Of a stretch of DNA of 64,000 nucleotides, positions 1 through 9,784 are shown one piece after another. The notes beneath the pieces are model-generated. The model ran no database searches. It was not told the DNA's origin and worked only from the letters and a program-made list of their open reading frames with translations. Source of the DNA: Chamaecrista fasciculata (lineage: Eukaryota; Streptophyta; Magnoliopsida; Fabales; Fabaceae). Numbering within the stretch: position 1 is the stretch's first letter; each line of letters opens with the position of its first letter. The position numbers were made by a program, and so were the translations under genes. The stretch covers positions 134,194-198,193 of the forward strand of contig QANZ01012736.1 in assembly GCA_003254925.1 (NCBI GenBank). Direction: 5' to 3'.

Positions 1-248
1 CCGGCCACCTTAGGGGGAGAAAATGGGATGAGAGTGAAGGGGCAAATTAGGAATTCTACCATAATTCCCTAGGTAGACTTGAATTACATCAGAAATGTGA
101 AGTAAAGAAAAATGGCCTATGTAATGTAAAACCCTTTACATTGTAATCCACTTTACATAGCTTAAATTACCATACCAAACACATGAAAGTCTCGAAATTC
201 GTGGAGTTTTACAATGTAAAACTCTTTTCATGGCTACCAAACGGAGCC
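1..248. mobile_element. MITE of the GGCTCCGTTTGGT family, cut by the window edge
   Basis: The right end reads ACCAAACGGAGCC, the inverse of the left end of the element at 8967-9398. Inside, both share a block around TACATTGTAATCCACTTTAC and a tract resembling CTAATTTGTCCCT in inverse orientation. It is therefore a second, oppositely oriented copy whose other end lies before base 1. No coding potential. The superfamily is not settled because no clear TSD can be read. Confidence 0.6.
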
Positions 249-297
249 TGAGTGAGTGAGTGCATGAGATTGAGGTCAAACAACCCTGGAAAGAAAA

Positions 298-472
298 GGG
301 AATGGATCCTGTAAAATTGTGGTGCTGTCATGCTGTTCATCAAATCTATATGGTTAATTTTTCATTTAATGGCTCATATTGTTTCAACCCAAAACACATA
401 AATTTTTGAAAGTTGAAATTAACACAGACAACATGGACAACACCACAATTATACAGCAGAGGATCCATTCCC
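298..472. mobile_element. Mutator-like MITE with 9-bp TSD
   Basis: The ends are inverted: GGGAATGGATCCTGT on the left and GGATCCATTCCC on the right, followed inward by GTGGTG and CACCAC blocks. It is flanked by perfect 9-bp direct repeats, GAAAGAAAA at 289-297 and 473-481. A 9-bp TSD with long inverted ends is typical of Mutator-like elements. Non-coding, 175 bp. Confidence 0.8.
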
Positions 473-481
473 GAAAGAAAA

Positions 482-1211
482 ATATTAAGTGTCCTTAAAT
501 TATATGATAAGTGTATGTTTTACTTTTAAATATTGTTTTAGAAGAAAGGTGTATCCTTAAAGTTTTATATTTGACTTAATTAGACTCGAAGGTCTAACTG
601 TGTCTAAATCGTTAATGGAAAAGACAGACATCATTTTATTATCAACATTTTTTTAGGGTACAATTAACAAAATATGAAAAATTTAAAGTACAATTGACAT
701 GAATATAAAAATTTTGTGGTACAATTGACACTAAAATAAATAAGAGAAAAGTTACTTGCCACGTCATTAATTTAGACATTATTAGGCCTTACAATACAAT
801 TGAGTCAAATGTAAAAACTTGAAGATATAATTTACCCAAAAATAAATAAGCATAAGACTACAATTAAGACTTATCCATAGTTTAATTTGAAGCACTTGAG
901 ATGCTTTTGCAAGAAAAAAAATCAAGAAAGTTTATGTTGATTTTTAGAATACATTCAGGTATAATTATTATATAATTTTAGTATCAAGTTTTGAGAAAAC
1001 TAATTTTTTGTCTTTTGAATTTGTCCTAATACTAAGATTTAGTTTTTGAATATTAGAAATACATTTTTTGATATTTGATTTTTCTTAAAAATATTGACTA
1101 TTTAGTCTTTGACTATTTTCACGTCCTTTATCCAACAAACTTGATGATAAGAACTATCGTTGGCATTAGCAAATTCCGGCTATTGTTCAAGGCCTTGGAC
1201 TTGATGATTTT
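482..1211. other. Intergenic AT-rich DNA
   Basis: No gene seen. Several lines repeat the pattern 'tacaattgaca ... aaaatt', which looks like decayed foldback-repeat sequence, but no ends could be fixed. Confidence 0.4.
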
Positions 1212-1711
1212 TAGGGGTGTACACGGGCCAGGCCGGGTTTTTGGTCGGCCCGAGACCCGGCCCAGTACAGACTCGGGCCGGGTCGGGTCACCGGGTCTGG
1301 CCGGGCCAAACAAATATATTTTTTTTATTCATTCTATATATAATTTAACTTGTATATATTGGTAAAATAATTAATTTTGGATCAATTTAATGATGTTTTT
1401 ATTAATGAAGACATTTAATTTGACTTAATTGTTAAAAAAAGTTGATTTAATTAAGATTAAATATATATATTTTATGTATATTTTTAATATACAATTGATA
1501 AAATAATAATAGATATGTATTTATTACAATTAAAAAAATATTTAGTAGTATAAAATATAAATATGTATAGTAAAAAATTAATTTTTTTTTTATAAATGAG
1601 GGTACCCCGGGCCGAGTCTAGAGAGACTAGACCCGGACCCGGCCCGAACAGCCTCAGGCCAAGCTGGGTCCGCCGGGTCTGGCCGGGCCAGACCAGAGTT
1701 GTACACCCCTA
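1212..1711. mobile_element. Non-autonomous hAT element, 8-bp TSD
   Basis: It begins TAGGGGTGTACACGGGCC and ends with the inverse (TGTACACCCCTA). Perfect 8-bp TSDs ATGATTTT lie at 1204-1211 and 1712-1719. The outer 100 bp on each side are very GC-rich (repeated GGGCC/CCGGG words), while the core is almost pure AT. The 8-bp TSD and TAGGGGTG-type end fit plant hAT elements. No transposase remains. The short open frames across it are by-products of the GC-rich ends. Confidence 0.88.
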
Positions 1712-1719
1712 ATGATTTT

Positions 1720-2837
1720 CTTTTCAATAAACCTGATAATATGGCTTTTATATGATAATTAAACATAATCTACTTATTATAGATTTCTCTTGGTTCCCAG
1801 ACCTTGGCATTTCAAGCCATGTCACTTATATTCAAATATAGTGACGGGTGCTATCAAATACAAAATATTTAAGAAATTTTGGTTAATTATTGTTTCTCAT
1901 TGGTTATATTTTTTAAAACTCCCCCTTAATTGCTCTAATTTTGTTTGGAATATAATATTTCAAATGACACATTGATTCCATTTAATCAATAGTAGCATAT
2001 TCGGAATTTCCTAAAAGGTATTATGGGTAAACCATAGTTATCATTATGGCACTAATTAAGTTAGATAACTCGTTAATAACATTGAAAGAAAGAATATACT
2101 TAAATTGATACGATTAATTAATGTTTACTATTTATTTATTTTGGTCAATGTGTTTATTATTTATGAATAAAAGAAAATGGAAAGATAAGGTGATGTATGG
2201 AATTTAATGGAAAGAATGGATGAGATCATATTATGGAGGAAGGGCGTGCGGATTGTTAGAACTTTGAAGTCTAAAGTTAGAACGAAAGGATCGTTAATGA
2301 AAGTCGTATGATTATTATCTTTTTTTGCTTAGAGAGAGAGAGAAAGAGAGGAGAGAGAAAGTGGGGTCCACACTCTTTTTGGTCTTTCTTTGCATCAAAT
2401 AAGAAGTACAAGAGAGAAATTAGAATGAAAATGAATGCCACACGAGAGCCAAAGACCTTTTGAGAGTGACCCTACAAATACAATTATTTTGGCAATCAAC
2501 ATGTAAATGCTAGAGAGAGAAGATAGATAACTTTGGTCTTATTACTACCTATAGAAAACTACAATTAATTAGCGTCAAACATTATATATGGGGTTAGAGC
2601 TAATTAGATGTGTTTTGCCATATGTACAATGGATTTGAGAAAGTTAATTACTTCGCCCTATACTCTAATTTTTAATTTAGTCTCTATAATTTCTGTTTAA
2701 TTAAAATCAATATTTATATTTTGTAAATTTTTAAATTTTAATCCACTTAATTATGTGATAATACTATTTTTAAAGATCTTGTAAAAGAAATAAATGCAAA
2801 ATATATTCATACCAATACTAGTTATCAAAGTGTTCTT
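1720..2837. other. Intergenic DNA, no gene seen
   Basis: AT-rich sequence with a purine GAGA tract at 2333-2360. A 61-codon open frame at 1790-1975 has no recognisable motif and is judged random. Confidence 0.4.
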
Positions 2838-3700
2838 TTTAAAAGGTCAAATGTTCATATTGGTCTTATATCTTTATTTTAAAGTTATTTTGGTCATTTA
2901 TCTTTTAAAATGTTAAAATTGGTCATATATAATTTTATAGTAGTTCACTTTGGTCCCAAACTACTAAATATGATTTTCATTATTTCGTTTCAAATTCAAA
3001 TGTGATGAGAATATAGTTACATATTATTTTTCATGAGTACTTCTCTATCCAATTGAAATTATTAGTAAACAAGGTCAAATCGAGTATGAAAAGTGAAATG
3101 CGCAGGCAGAGAAGTTTGTTATATATCTCTTATTTCAGATTCAAATGCTACAAGTTTGGAGTTACGAGTTACTCTTGACAAGTCATTTTTCTGTTTAGTT
3201 GAGACTATCAACAAATGAGGTCAAATCGGTTTGAAAGTGAGTTTGAGACTAATTTTTCATCATTTTTCACCTTTTGGTCATAAATCCTTTGAACCCGATT
3301 GGATTTCATTTGTTGACAATTTCAACTAAACAAAAAAAATACTAGTCAAGAGTATTTCGTAATTCTTAACTCGTCACATTCGACTTTTAAATGAGATATA
3401 TATGACAAACTTTACTTGTTTGACTGTGAAACAAGAGGTACACTTCTCAGCCTCGATTTAATTTTGTTTACTAACGACCCTCGCTGGATAGAGAAGTACT
3501 CGTCAAAAGCAACCTCTAACTTTGAACTTGTTACATTTGAACTTGAAATGAGAGAGGTATGACCATATTTAATAGTTTGGGACCAAAGTGAATCACTATA
3601 AAAACATGTAGGACCATTTTGATCATTTTGAAAGATAAAAAACCAAAATGAACTTTGAGGCAAAGATATAGTATTGAACATAAAAATCAAAAGAGTGCTC
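2838..3700. repeat. Large self-complementary (foldback) repeat
   Basis: The left part (about 2845-2960, with TTGGTCATATAT and TTTGGTCCCAAACTA) is the inverse of the right part (about 3560-3660, with TAGTTTGGGACCAAAG and GGACCATTTTGATC). Two nearer-centre blocks (TTTAGTTGAGACTATCAACA near 3196 and TTGTTGACAATTTCAAC near 3309) are inverse to each other as well, so it is a hairpin inside a hairpin. Related sequence recurs near 20640, 29105, 48065 and 56228. Non-coding; ends approximate. Confidence 0.6.
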
Positions 3701-3865
3701 ATTTTTGTTCCAAAAAAATGTTTTTGAGGTCTCCAACAGGGAATAGGGGATTGCATATCTTGATGAACAACATCATGGGAAAAAGTTCAAGAAACATATG
3801 TGAAATTTTAGAAAAAAAGAAGAAGAATAATACAAGGCTAGAAAGTTGAAACTTGAGGGAGTTTT

Positions 3866-3896
3866 AGCTATATATATATATATATATATATATATG
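3866..3896. repeat. (TA)n microsatellite
   Basis: An uninterrupted TA dinucleotide run. Similar runs lie near 40118, 41708, 46484, 47975, 53462, 53960, 54680, 56058 and 57176. Confidence 0.95.
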
Positions 3897-5264
3897 TAGA
3901 TACACAACACTACACAAAAGGGAGGAAGTCTACGTACAATTATAAGTTCCTCTAATAATTTCCAATTCCCACCGAAATGTTAGGCCAGGATGGCTTTTTT
4001 TATTCTTACACAGATGAATTCAATAAAGTGGGACCTCATAGTATCTGTATTAGAACCTAACTTTTGGAATTTTCAAGAGCTGAAATTTAGTTTTTTCCCC
4101 TTATTTTATATATTTATATATATTCTCCATAATATTATGGATTTCACAATCTCAATTTAATTGAAATCCTTATCATAGCAGCCATATGTGCCATATCTAC
4201 AAGAACTTTCTCTTCAGCTATTAACTATATACGGAAGGAACAATGAATTCTTAATTTAATGGAGAAAAGCACAACACAAAATCAAGTTACTATGTGATTT
4301 ATTGATAAGACTTAAGAGATCTCGTCACTTAGTAGACTAATTCATAAGGTGATGAAGTGGGAGTAATTTATCCTAATAACTATATAACCATCCAAAATTT
4401 TCTTTTGGTCCCAATTTGACAAGAATGAAATTGTGTTGCAGAATTGTGGTGTTGAATAATTGAGGTTGAAGCAGTTAAGAAGTTAAGGTGCCTTAAGAAA
4501 TTAGGTTTGAATATAATTGACAAGATAATTAGCAAATAAAAATAAAGAGCAGGAAAGAGAGGAGTGGAGAAGGCGAAAGAGAGGAATTTAGTGAAGGAGA
4601 AGAATAAACCAACATTTTGATTGATATGAATAAAATGGATTTATCATTTTAGTCCATGATTTTTTTTAAATACTTTATATAATTTTAAAAATTTATAGTT
4701 CGTTACAAATTAGTCATTAAACAAATATTTTATTGTCATACAACTTAATTTTTTTTAAAAATTAAATTACAATGAATCATATTCATGAATAAGAATGACG
4801 GGTAAGCACTCAGCACTTGTTCAATTTTACGCTATTAGAATTTGAATTCGTCAGAATTATCTTATATTCACACCCTATTCGAATTTGAAAAATATATGAT
4901 TTTTTATACTCATATTCAAATCCACCCAATATCTAAAATACCTGCAACACCAAATATCCAAAATATATCCAAAAATTAATAATGGATACTCATATATAAT
5001 ATCTAATACTCAATATCTGATATCTTTTACCTAATATTCTATATTAAAATAAATTTTTATATATATTTAAAATAAATTTAATTATATTAATATATTTGAT
5101 ATATTTTAAATTAATAATAAATATATATATAATATAATATACTAAAATATCTTATATTTATTATATATATGGAAAATCAAACATATCCGCTCGTTGATGT
5201 CAAATGAATATAACGTATGTGATGATAATATTTATTTGCACTCGCCTAATATCCAATAAATAAT
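3897..5264. other. Intergenic DNA with decayed repeat sequence
   Basis: No gene seen. The stretch 4870-5240 has repeated ATATCCA/ATATCTAATA words resembling the sub-terminal TATCCGTATCCG words of the hAT element at 6040, so it may be a very decayed relative. No TSD found. Confidence 0.35.
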
Positions 5265-5273
5265 TAAAATGAA

Positions 5274-5758
5274 GAGGAAACCTACTATTTGGTCACTCAT
5301 TTTTCACATTTCAACTATTTGGTCCCTAAAAAATTACTAATGTCAATTTGTTAGTCTCTATAGCATGTCTCCGTTAATGACACGGATGATCCAGCCGTTA
5401 AGTGCACATACGACACGTTAACTGCCACATATTTGATTATTTGGGATCACCTAAAGTTTGAGATTTGAAAATACTTCAATAGTCTATGCCTCATGAAGTT
5501 TTATGTGTAAGACAAATATTCATGTCTAGAATGCCGATTTAGTTGTATTTGTTAGTCTGGTTTAGTTGGTTTAGGTGACTAGAATGCCAAAGTGACATTT
5601 AATGGGTGCTAGCATTTAATGTTCACGTCATCAAGTAATTTAACGGAGGGACTAAATAGTTGACAATTATGATAAATAAGGGACTGAGTAGTCTATTTCA
5701 AAAAATGAGGAACCAAATCGTTGACCTAGTAAAGGAGGGACCAAATAGTAGTTTCCTC
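5274..5758. mobile_element. Mutator-like MITE with 9-bp TSD
   Basis: Terminal inverted repeats GAGGAAACCTACTATTTGGT and ACCAAATAGTAGTTTCCTC, extending inward into GGACTAAATAG-type words. Perfect 9-bp TSDs TAAAATGAA occur at 5265-5273 and 5759-5767. 485 bp, non-coding. Confidence 0.88.
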
Positions 5759-6039
5759 TAAAATGAATATTGAAATTTTTTTTCTACGATTATTATCAAA
5801 CTCTAAAATTAAGGGTCTCTTTGGGAGCTTTGCAATCTCATCTTAAACTCATCCAAGATGTTGAGATGAGATGAGTTGAGAAGTTGAATTAGTGTTTAGA
5901 TGATTTGAGAGAAAATGATGTTAAATAGGGTGTGAAATTATATAAAAGGATATGTAATGATTGTTGTTAGGTGAAATAGGTTGTTAGATTTATTTATTTT
6001 GTATAGGGGTATAAATGGTAAGAAATAATGAAATGAGAT

Positions 6040-6678
6040 TAGGGATGGCAACGGATGGATATCCGGTGGTTTTGCCACTATCCGTATCCGTATCCGTTTA
6101 TCCTATCCAATATCCGTACCCTATCCGTATCCGATAAATTAATATCCGTATCCGCACCCTATCCGATATTCGGTATCCGACGGATACCCGAAATATCCGA
6201 AATATTCGAAAAAATATGGATATAGGATAGGATATCCTATTTTATAAATCGGATATATCGGGTACCCGATATCTATTATCCGCCAACTAATATAATTAAA
6301 TTAAATTATTATTTATTTACATTTTAAATTTATTTTTTAAAATAAAAAATTAAATATAAATAACTAAAATATGATTCTTTAAAAAAATATATATGAATAT
6401 AATTAATTAAATTTAAATATTTATATATAAAATGTTAAATTAAAAGTAAAATATAAAAATTAAATAAGTAATAGGGTATCGGATACCCTAAATATCCGTT
6501 CATTTCGGACTGATATAGGGTATCCGAGGGCAATATCCGTATCCGTCCAATATTCGAAAAAAATTTAATTTTCACTATCCGTATCCGTATCCGATATCCG
6601 GTATCCGACGGATACCGGATATTTTTTCGGATGGATACGGACGGATATCCTAACTTAGGATATAAATTGCCATCCCTA
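6040..6678. mobile_element. Non-autonomous hAT element, TAGGGATGGCAA type
   Basis: Starts TAGGGATGGCAACGG and ends TTGCCATCCCTA. Perfect 8-bp TSDs AATGAGAT are at 6032-6039 and 6679-6686. Both flanks carry arrays of TATCCG/CGGATA words, reminiscent of hAT sub-terminal transposase-binding repeats. The AT-only core has no coding capacity. It is inserted in copy 1 of the large repeat, so it is younger than that host element. Confidence 0.9.
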
Positions 6679-6892
6679 AATGAGATTGAGATATTGAAAT
6701 GAGATGAGATGAGATGATAGGTGTTTGGTGGTGGGTTGGATGAGATGATGTTGAGATTAGATTCTCTTGGAAAGCGTGATGATGAGATATTTTTATATGA
6801 AAGTTTTTGGGTCAATCCATTTGGATGAGATGATGGGCCAAAGTGAAAATAACATGAAAATTATTTTAAGAATACAATTTGGTCCATATATT

Positions 6893-7553
6893 TGAATTGG
6901 GGACTATAATGCCCATAAAAGGGAAAGCAATGGAAACATACAGTTTAGTCCCTAATACGTTATATGATCACGCGATGTATGTATAAAATTGAGAATCAGC
7001 TATATTTCTATATAATTCATTGACCAAAAAATAACAAACACTAGCTTGGGGACTAGAATGCCCATAAAATAGAAAGTAATGGAAAGTATAATTTGGTCCC
7101 TAATACGTGTATATGATCACATGGTGTCTGTATAATATCGAGAATCAGCTATATTTCTATAATTCATTGACCAAAAAATAGCAAACAATAGCTTATGAAC
7201 TAGAATGCCCATAAAAGGGAAATTAATGGAGACATCCAATTTGGTCCCTAATACGTGTATATGATGACGTGGTGTCTGTAGAAAATCGAGAATCAATTAT
7301 ATTTATGTAATTCATTAATGAAAAAATAACACAATAACTTGGGCACTAAAATACCCATAAAAGGGAAATTAATGGAAACGTCCAGTTTGGTCCCTAATAC
7401 GTGTATATGATGACGCGGTGTCCGTAGAAAATCGAGAATGAACTATATTTCTGTAATTTATTGACCAAAAAATAACAATCAATAGCTTGAGGACTAGAAT
7501 GCCCATAAAAGGGAGATTAATGGAAACGTACAATTTGGTCCTTAACTTTATAT
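6893..7553. repeat. Tandem array, period about 148 bp, about 4.5 units
   Basis: The word GAATGCCCATAAAA and close variants recur at about 6909, 7057, 7204, 7351 and 7498, giving periods of 146-150. Each unit also carries TTGGTCCCTAATACGTGTAT, a GAGAATCA(G)CTATATTT block and an ATTCATTGACCAAAAAATA block. Units differ by several percent and the last one is incomplete. It lies inside the large repeat, downstream of the hAT insertion. Confidence 0.88.
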
Positions 7554-7835
7554 GGATCCTATAAATCGCTCCTTAAAATGTGTAAATTATAACTCGGGTT
7601 TCTATATAAAAAAAATCAGCAATAGTTCTCTATAAAATGTGTAAATAATTTTTTTTCCTTTTTTTTTTAAAAAAAAATGCCCTAGTGAGAATAGAAGAAG
7701 ATTATAACTTAAAAAATAATTTAGAGATTCAATTGTATATTTTATTCAAAACAAATAGAAAAATATTGGGACTAAAAAATAACAATATTGTAAATGAGCA
7801 AAAATATTTTTTGTTTAATATAAATTATATGTAAG

Positions 7836-7965
7836 ATAGAGAGAGAGTGTGTGTGTGAGAGAGAAAAGGAGAGAGAGGGTGTGTGTGAGAGAGAGAGAAA
7901 GAGAAAAAGAGGGAAAAAGAGGTGTGTGAGTGAAAAAGAGAAAAAAAAATAATAAAAATGATAGA
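7836..7965. repeat. GA/GT-rich simple repeat
   Basis: Alternating GAGAGA and GTGTGT runs mixed with AAAAAGAG. A similar GAGAGAGAG tract is present at the matching place in the second copy of the large repeat (27877-27890), so it is an inherited part of that element. Confidence 0.8.
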
Positions 7966-8245
7966 TAGAGAGAGAAAATTATGAGTGTAATAAATGAAAA
8001 TATGTAAAATTACTATTTTGCCTAATTGTTTTTTATATTTGTATTAGAGTGTAGGTAAATATAAATTTATGAGTAAGGATAGTTTAGTAAATGTTAAGAA
8101 AATGAGATAATTTTGCGGATAAGATGATGATGTAAATGAGATGAGATTAAATGCCCACCAAACACCTACACTATTCATCAAATTGAGTTGAGATTGAGTT
8201 GAGCTGATGTTTGAATGAGATGAGATGATACTCTCTCGATACCCA

Positions 8246-8966
8246 CTGTGATCCCTAGTCATGAAGCTAATTCAGAAATTAAATTAATAGTATAGTTAAA
8301 GAAAGAAAAGAGGAGAGAGGTGAGTAAAAAGTTGAAAGTAGAAATGAGATGATGAGAGAGAAAGAGAAGGAGAAGCAGGTGGGTAGCGTGCTGCTACAGA
8401 AGTGGAGGTACGTGAGTGATGCCTTAAATGTCAATTTTAGAACCTAATTTTTGCTGTATAATATGAATGCGTCATTCCCCATGTCTCAGAAAATCAGGCT
8501 TTTTAATACCACCTCCTGCTTCCCCTGTCTCGCTAAAGTGTTGGGCTTAAATACGCTGAGATCTATCTAGCTCTTGTTGTTGGGACCATCTCTTCACTCT
8601 TCTCTTCTCTTCAACTCATGAATCTTTCTTACTACCTTCCTTCCTTCCACTTCCACATACACCCACTTCAATTATTCCACCATTACTTGGGACTTCACCT
8701 AACTTAACCTTACGCATTTATATTTGTTTTTTTTTTTATTACTAACCTCTTAGGATTGCATTACCTAAGCTAGTGGTACAACAACATTTTGTGATAGCTT
8801 TAAGCTCATGTACCTCCCCATTTTGGTTTTATAATCAGTCCACTATACCCTTTTGCTTCAACCTTCCTCCAACTTACAAGCCCCGTCGTTTTGCAATAAA
8901 CGACAACAGCCACGGGCTGCAAGACATGGGCACGGGTGATAGTGATACATGCTTCGTCTTTTCTTT
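8246..8966. other. Intergenic DNA, no gene seen
   Basis: Contains CT-rich tracts (8590-8660). An 88-codon open frame at 8773-9039 runs into the MITE at 8967 and has no recognisable domain, so it is not called. Confidence 0.4.
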
Positions 8967-9398
8967 GGCTCCGTTTGGTTCAAGCGAGAGTGGGGTATGT
9001 AAAGTAAAGACACGGAACCCAATACTTTCAGGTGTTTAGTATGACAACTTGAGCTATGTAAAATAGATTATAATGTAAAGGCATTTACATTACATAAGCC
9101 ATTTTTTTATACTTCACATTTTTTATGTAATCCAAGTTTACCTAGGAATTATAGTAGAATTTCTAATTTGTCCCTCTCACTCCCATCTCATCTTCTTCCT
9201 CTTTGATGAAACCGAGACGGCGGTAGACAGCGGACGGCGACCGTGGACGGCGGCGGCGACAGCAGCCTTGTGGTGATTGTTGGAGGGGCATTTTAGTCAT
9301 TTTCTTCTATATCTATTTTACTTTCCCTCCCATACCTTTTTATACCAAACACTTTAAAACACTTTACTTTACATACCTAAAACATACCAAACGGACCC
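8967..9398. mobile_element. MITE of the GGCTCCGTTTGGT family
   Basis: Starts GGCTCCGTTTGGTT and ends AACATACCAAACGGACCC, with inverted ends GGNNCCGTTTGGT. It carries TACATTACATAAGCC and a GC-rich stretch of GGCGGCGGCGAC (9210-9270). The partial copy at 1-248 is in inverse orientation. Its right end is about 300 bp downstream of the URGT gene's stop codon. No reliable TSD was found, so the superfamily is open. Confidence 0.7.
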
Positions 9399-9784
9399 TT
9401 TGTTTTTTAAAAAAATCAAACTGTTTAAATGAAGAATTAAAATTTTACTACAAAAGCAACCGTGTAAGATCTTTTGTATTGGAAAAAAAATACAACATAA
9501 TGGAGATTATTCTCTCTTTTTTTTTTTTGGAAATATAAAATCTTAAACAGGGAGTTTTGAACCCACTCACTAGATATGTCAAACCCCCGACTGAAAAATA
9601 AAATCAACAGCAAAATAGAAGAGCATGAAGTATCTATAAATAATGGAGGGAGGGATGGATTCCTTCTAAATGTGAAGAAAATGAATCAGTGGATTGATCG
9701 AAAGGTCACCTGATATTTTTCCATATGAGCCAAAAGCTCAACCACTTTCTCTTGTCTTCTTGTTGTGGATAACTAATTTCTTTA

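Larger units (their letters stand above)
5814..8245. mobile_element. Large two-copy transposon-like repeat, copy 1
   Basis: The left segment (5820-6030: GAGATGAGATGAG, GAGAGAAAATGATGT, AATAGGGTGTGAAATTATAT) reappears at 26870-27120. The right segment (7960-8150: ATTACTATTTTGC, TTTTTATATTTGTATTAGAG) reappears at 27945-28120. Outer ends TTTGGGAGC and GCCCACCAAAC are partly inverse. The copy holds a later hAT insertion (6040-6678), a 148-bp tandem array (6893-7553) and a GA/GT-rich tract (7836-7960). No transposase seen. Class uncertain and exact ends approximate. Confidence 0.6.

Noticed and set aside
7836-7965. GT/GA tract considered as a possible CRISPR-like or regulatory array
   Set aside because: Simple repeat with no spacers, in a plant nuclear context and inside a transposon-like repeat.
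8773-9039. 88-codon plus-strand frame before the URGT 3' end
   Set aside because: The second half is inside a MITE terminal repeat and the first half has no recognisable motif.
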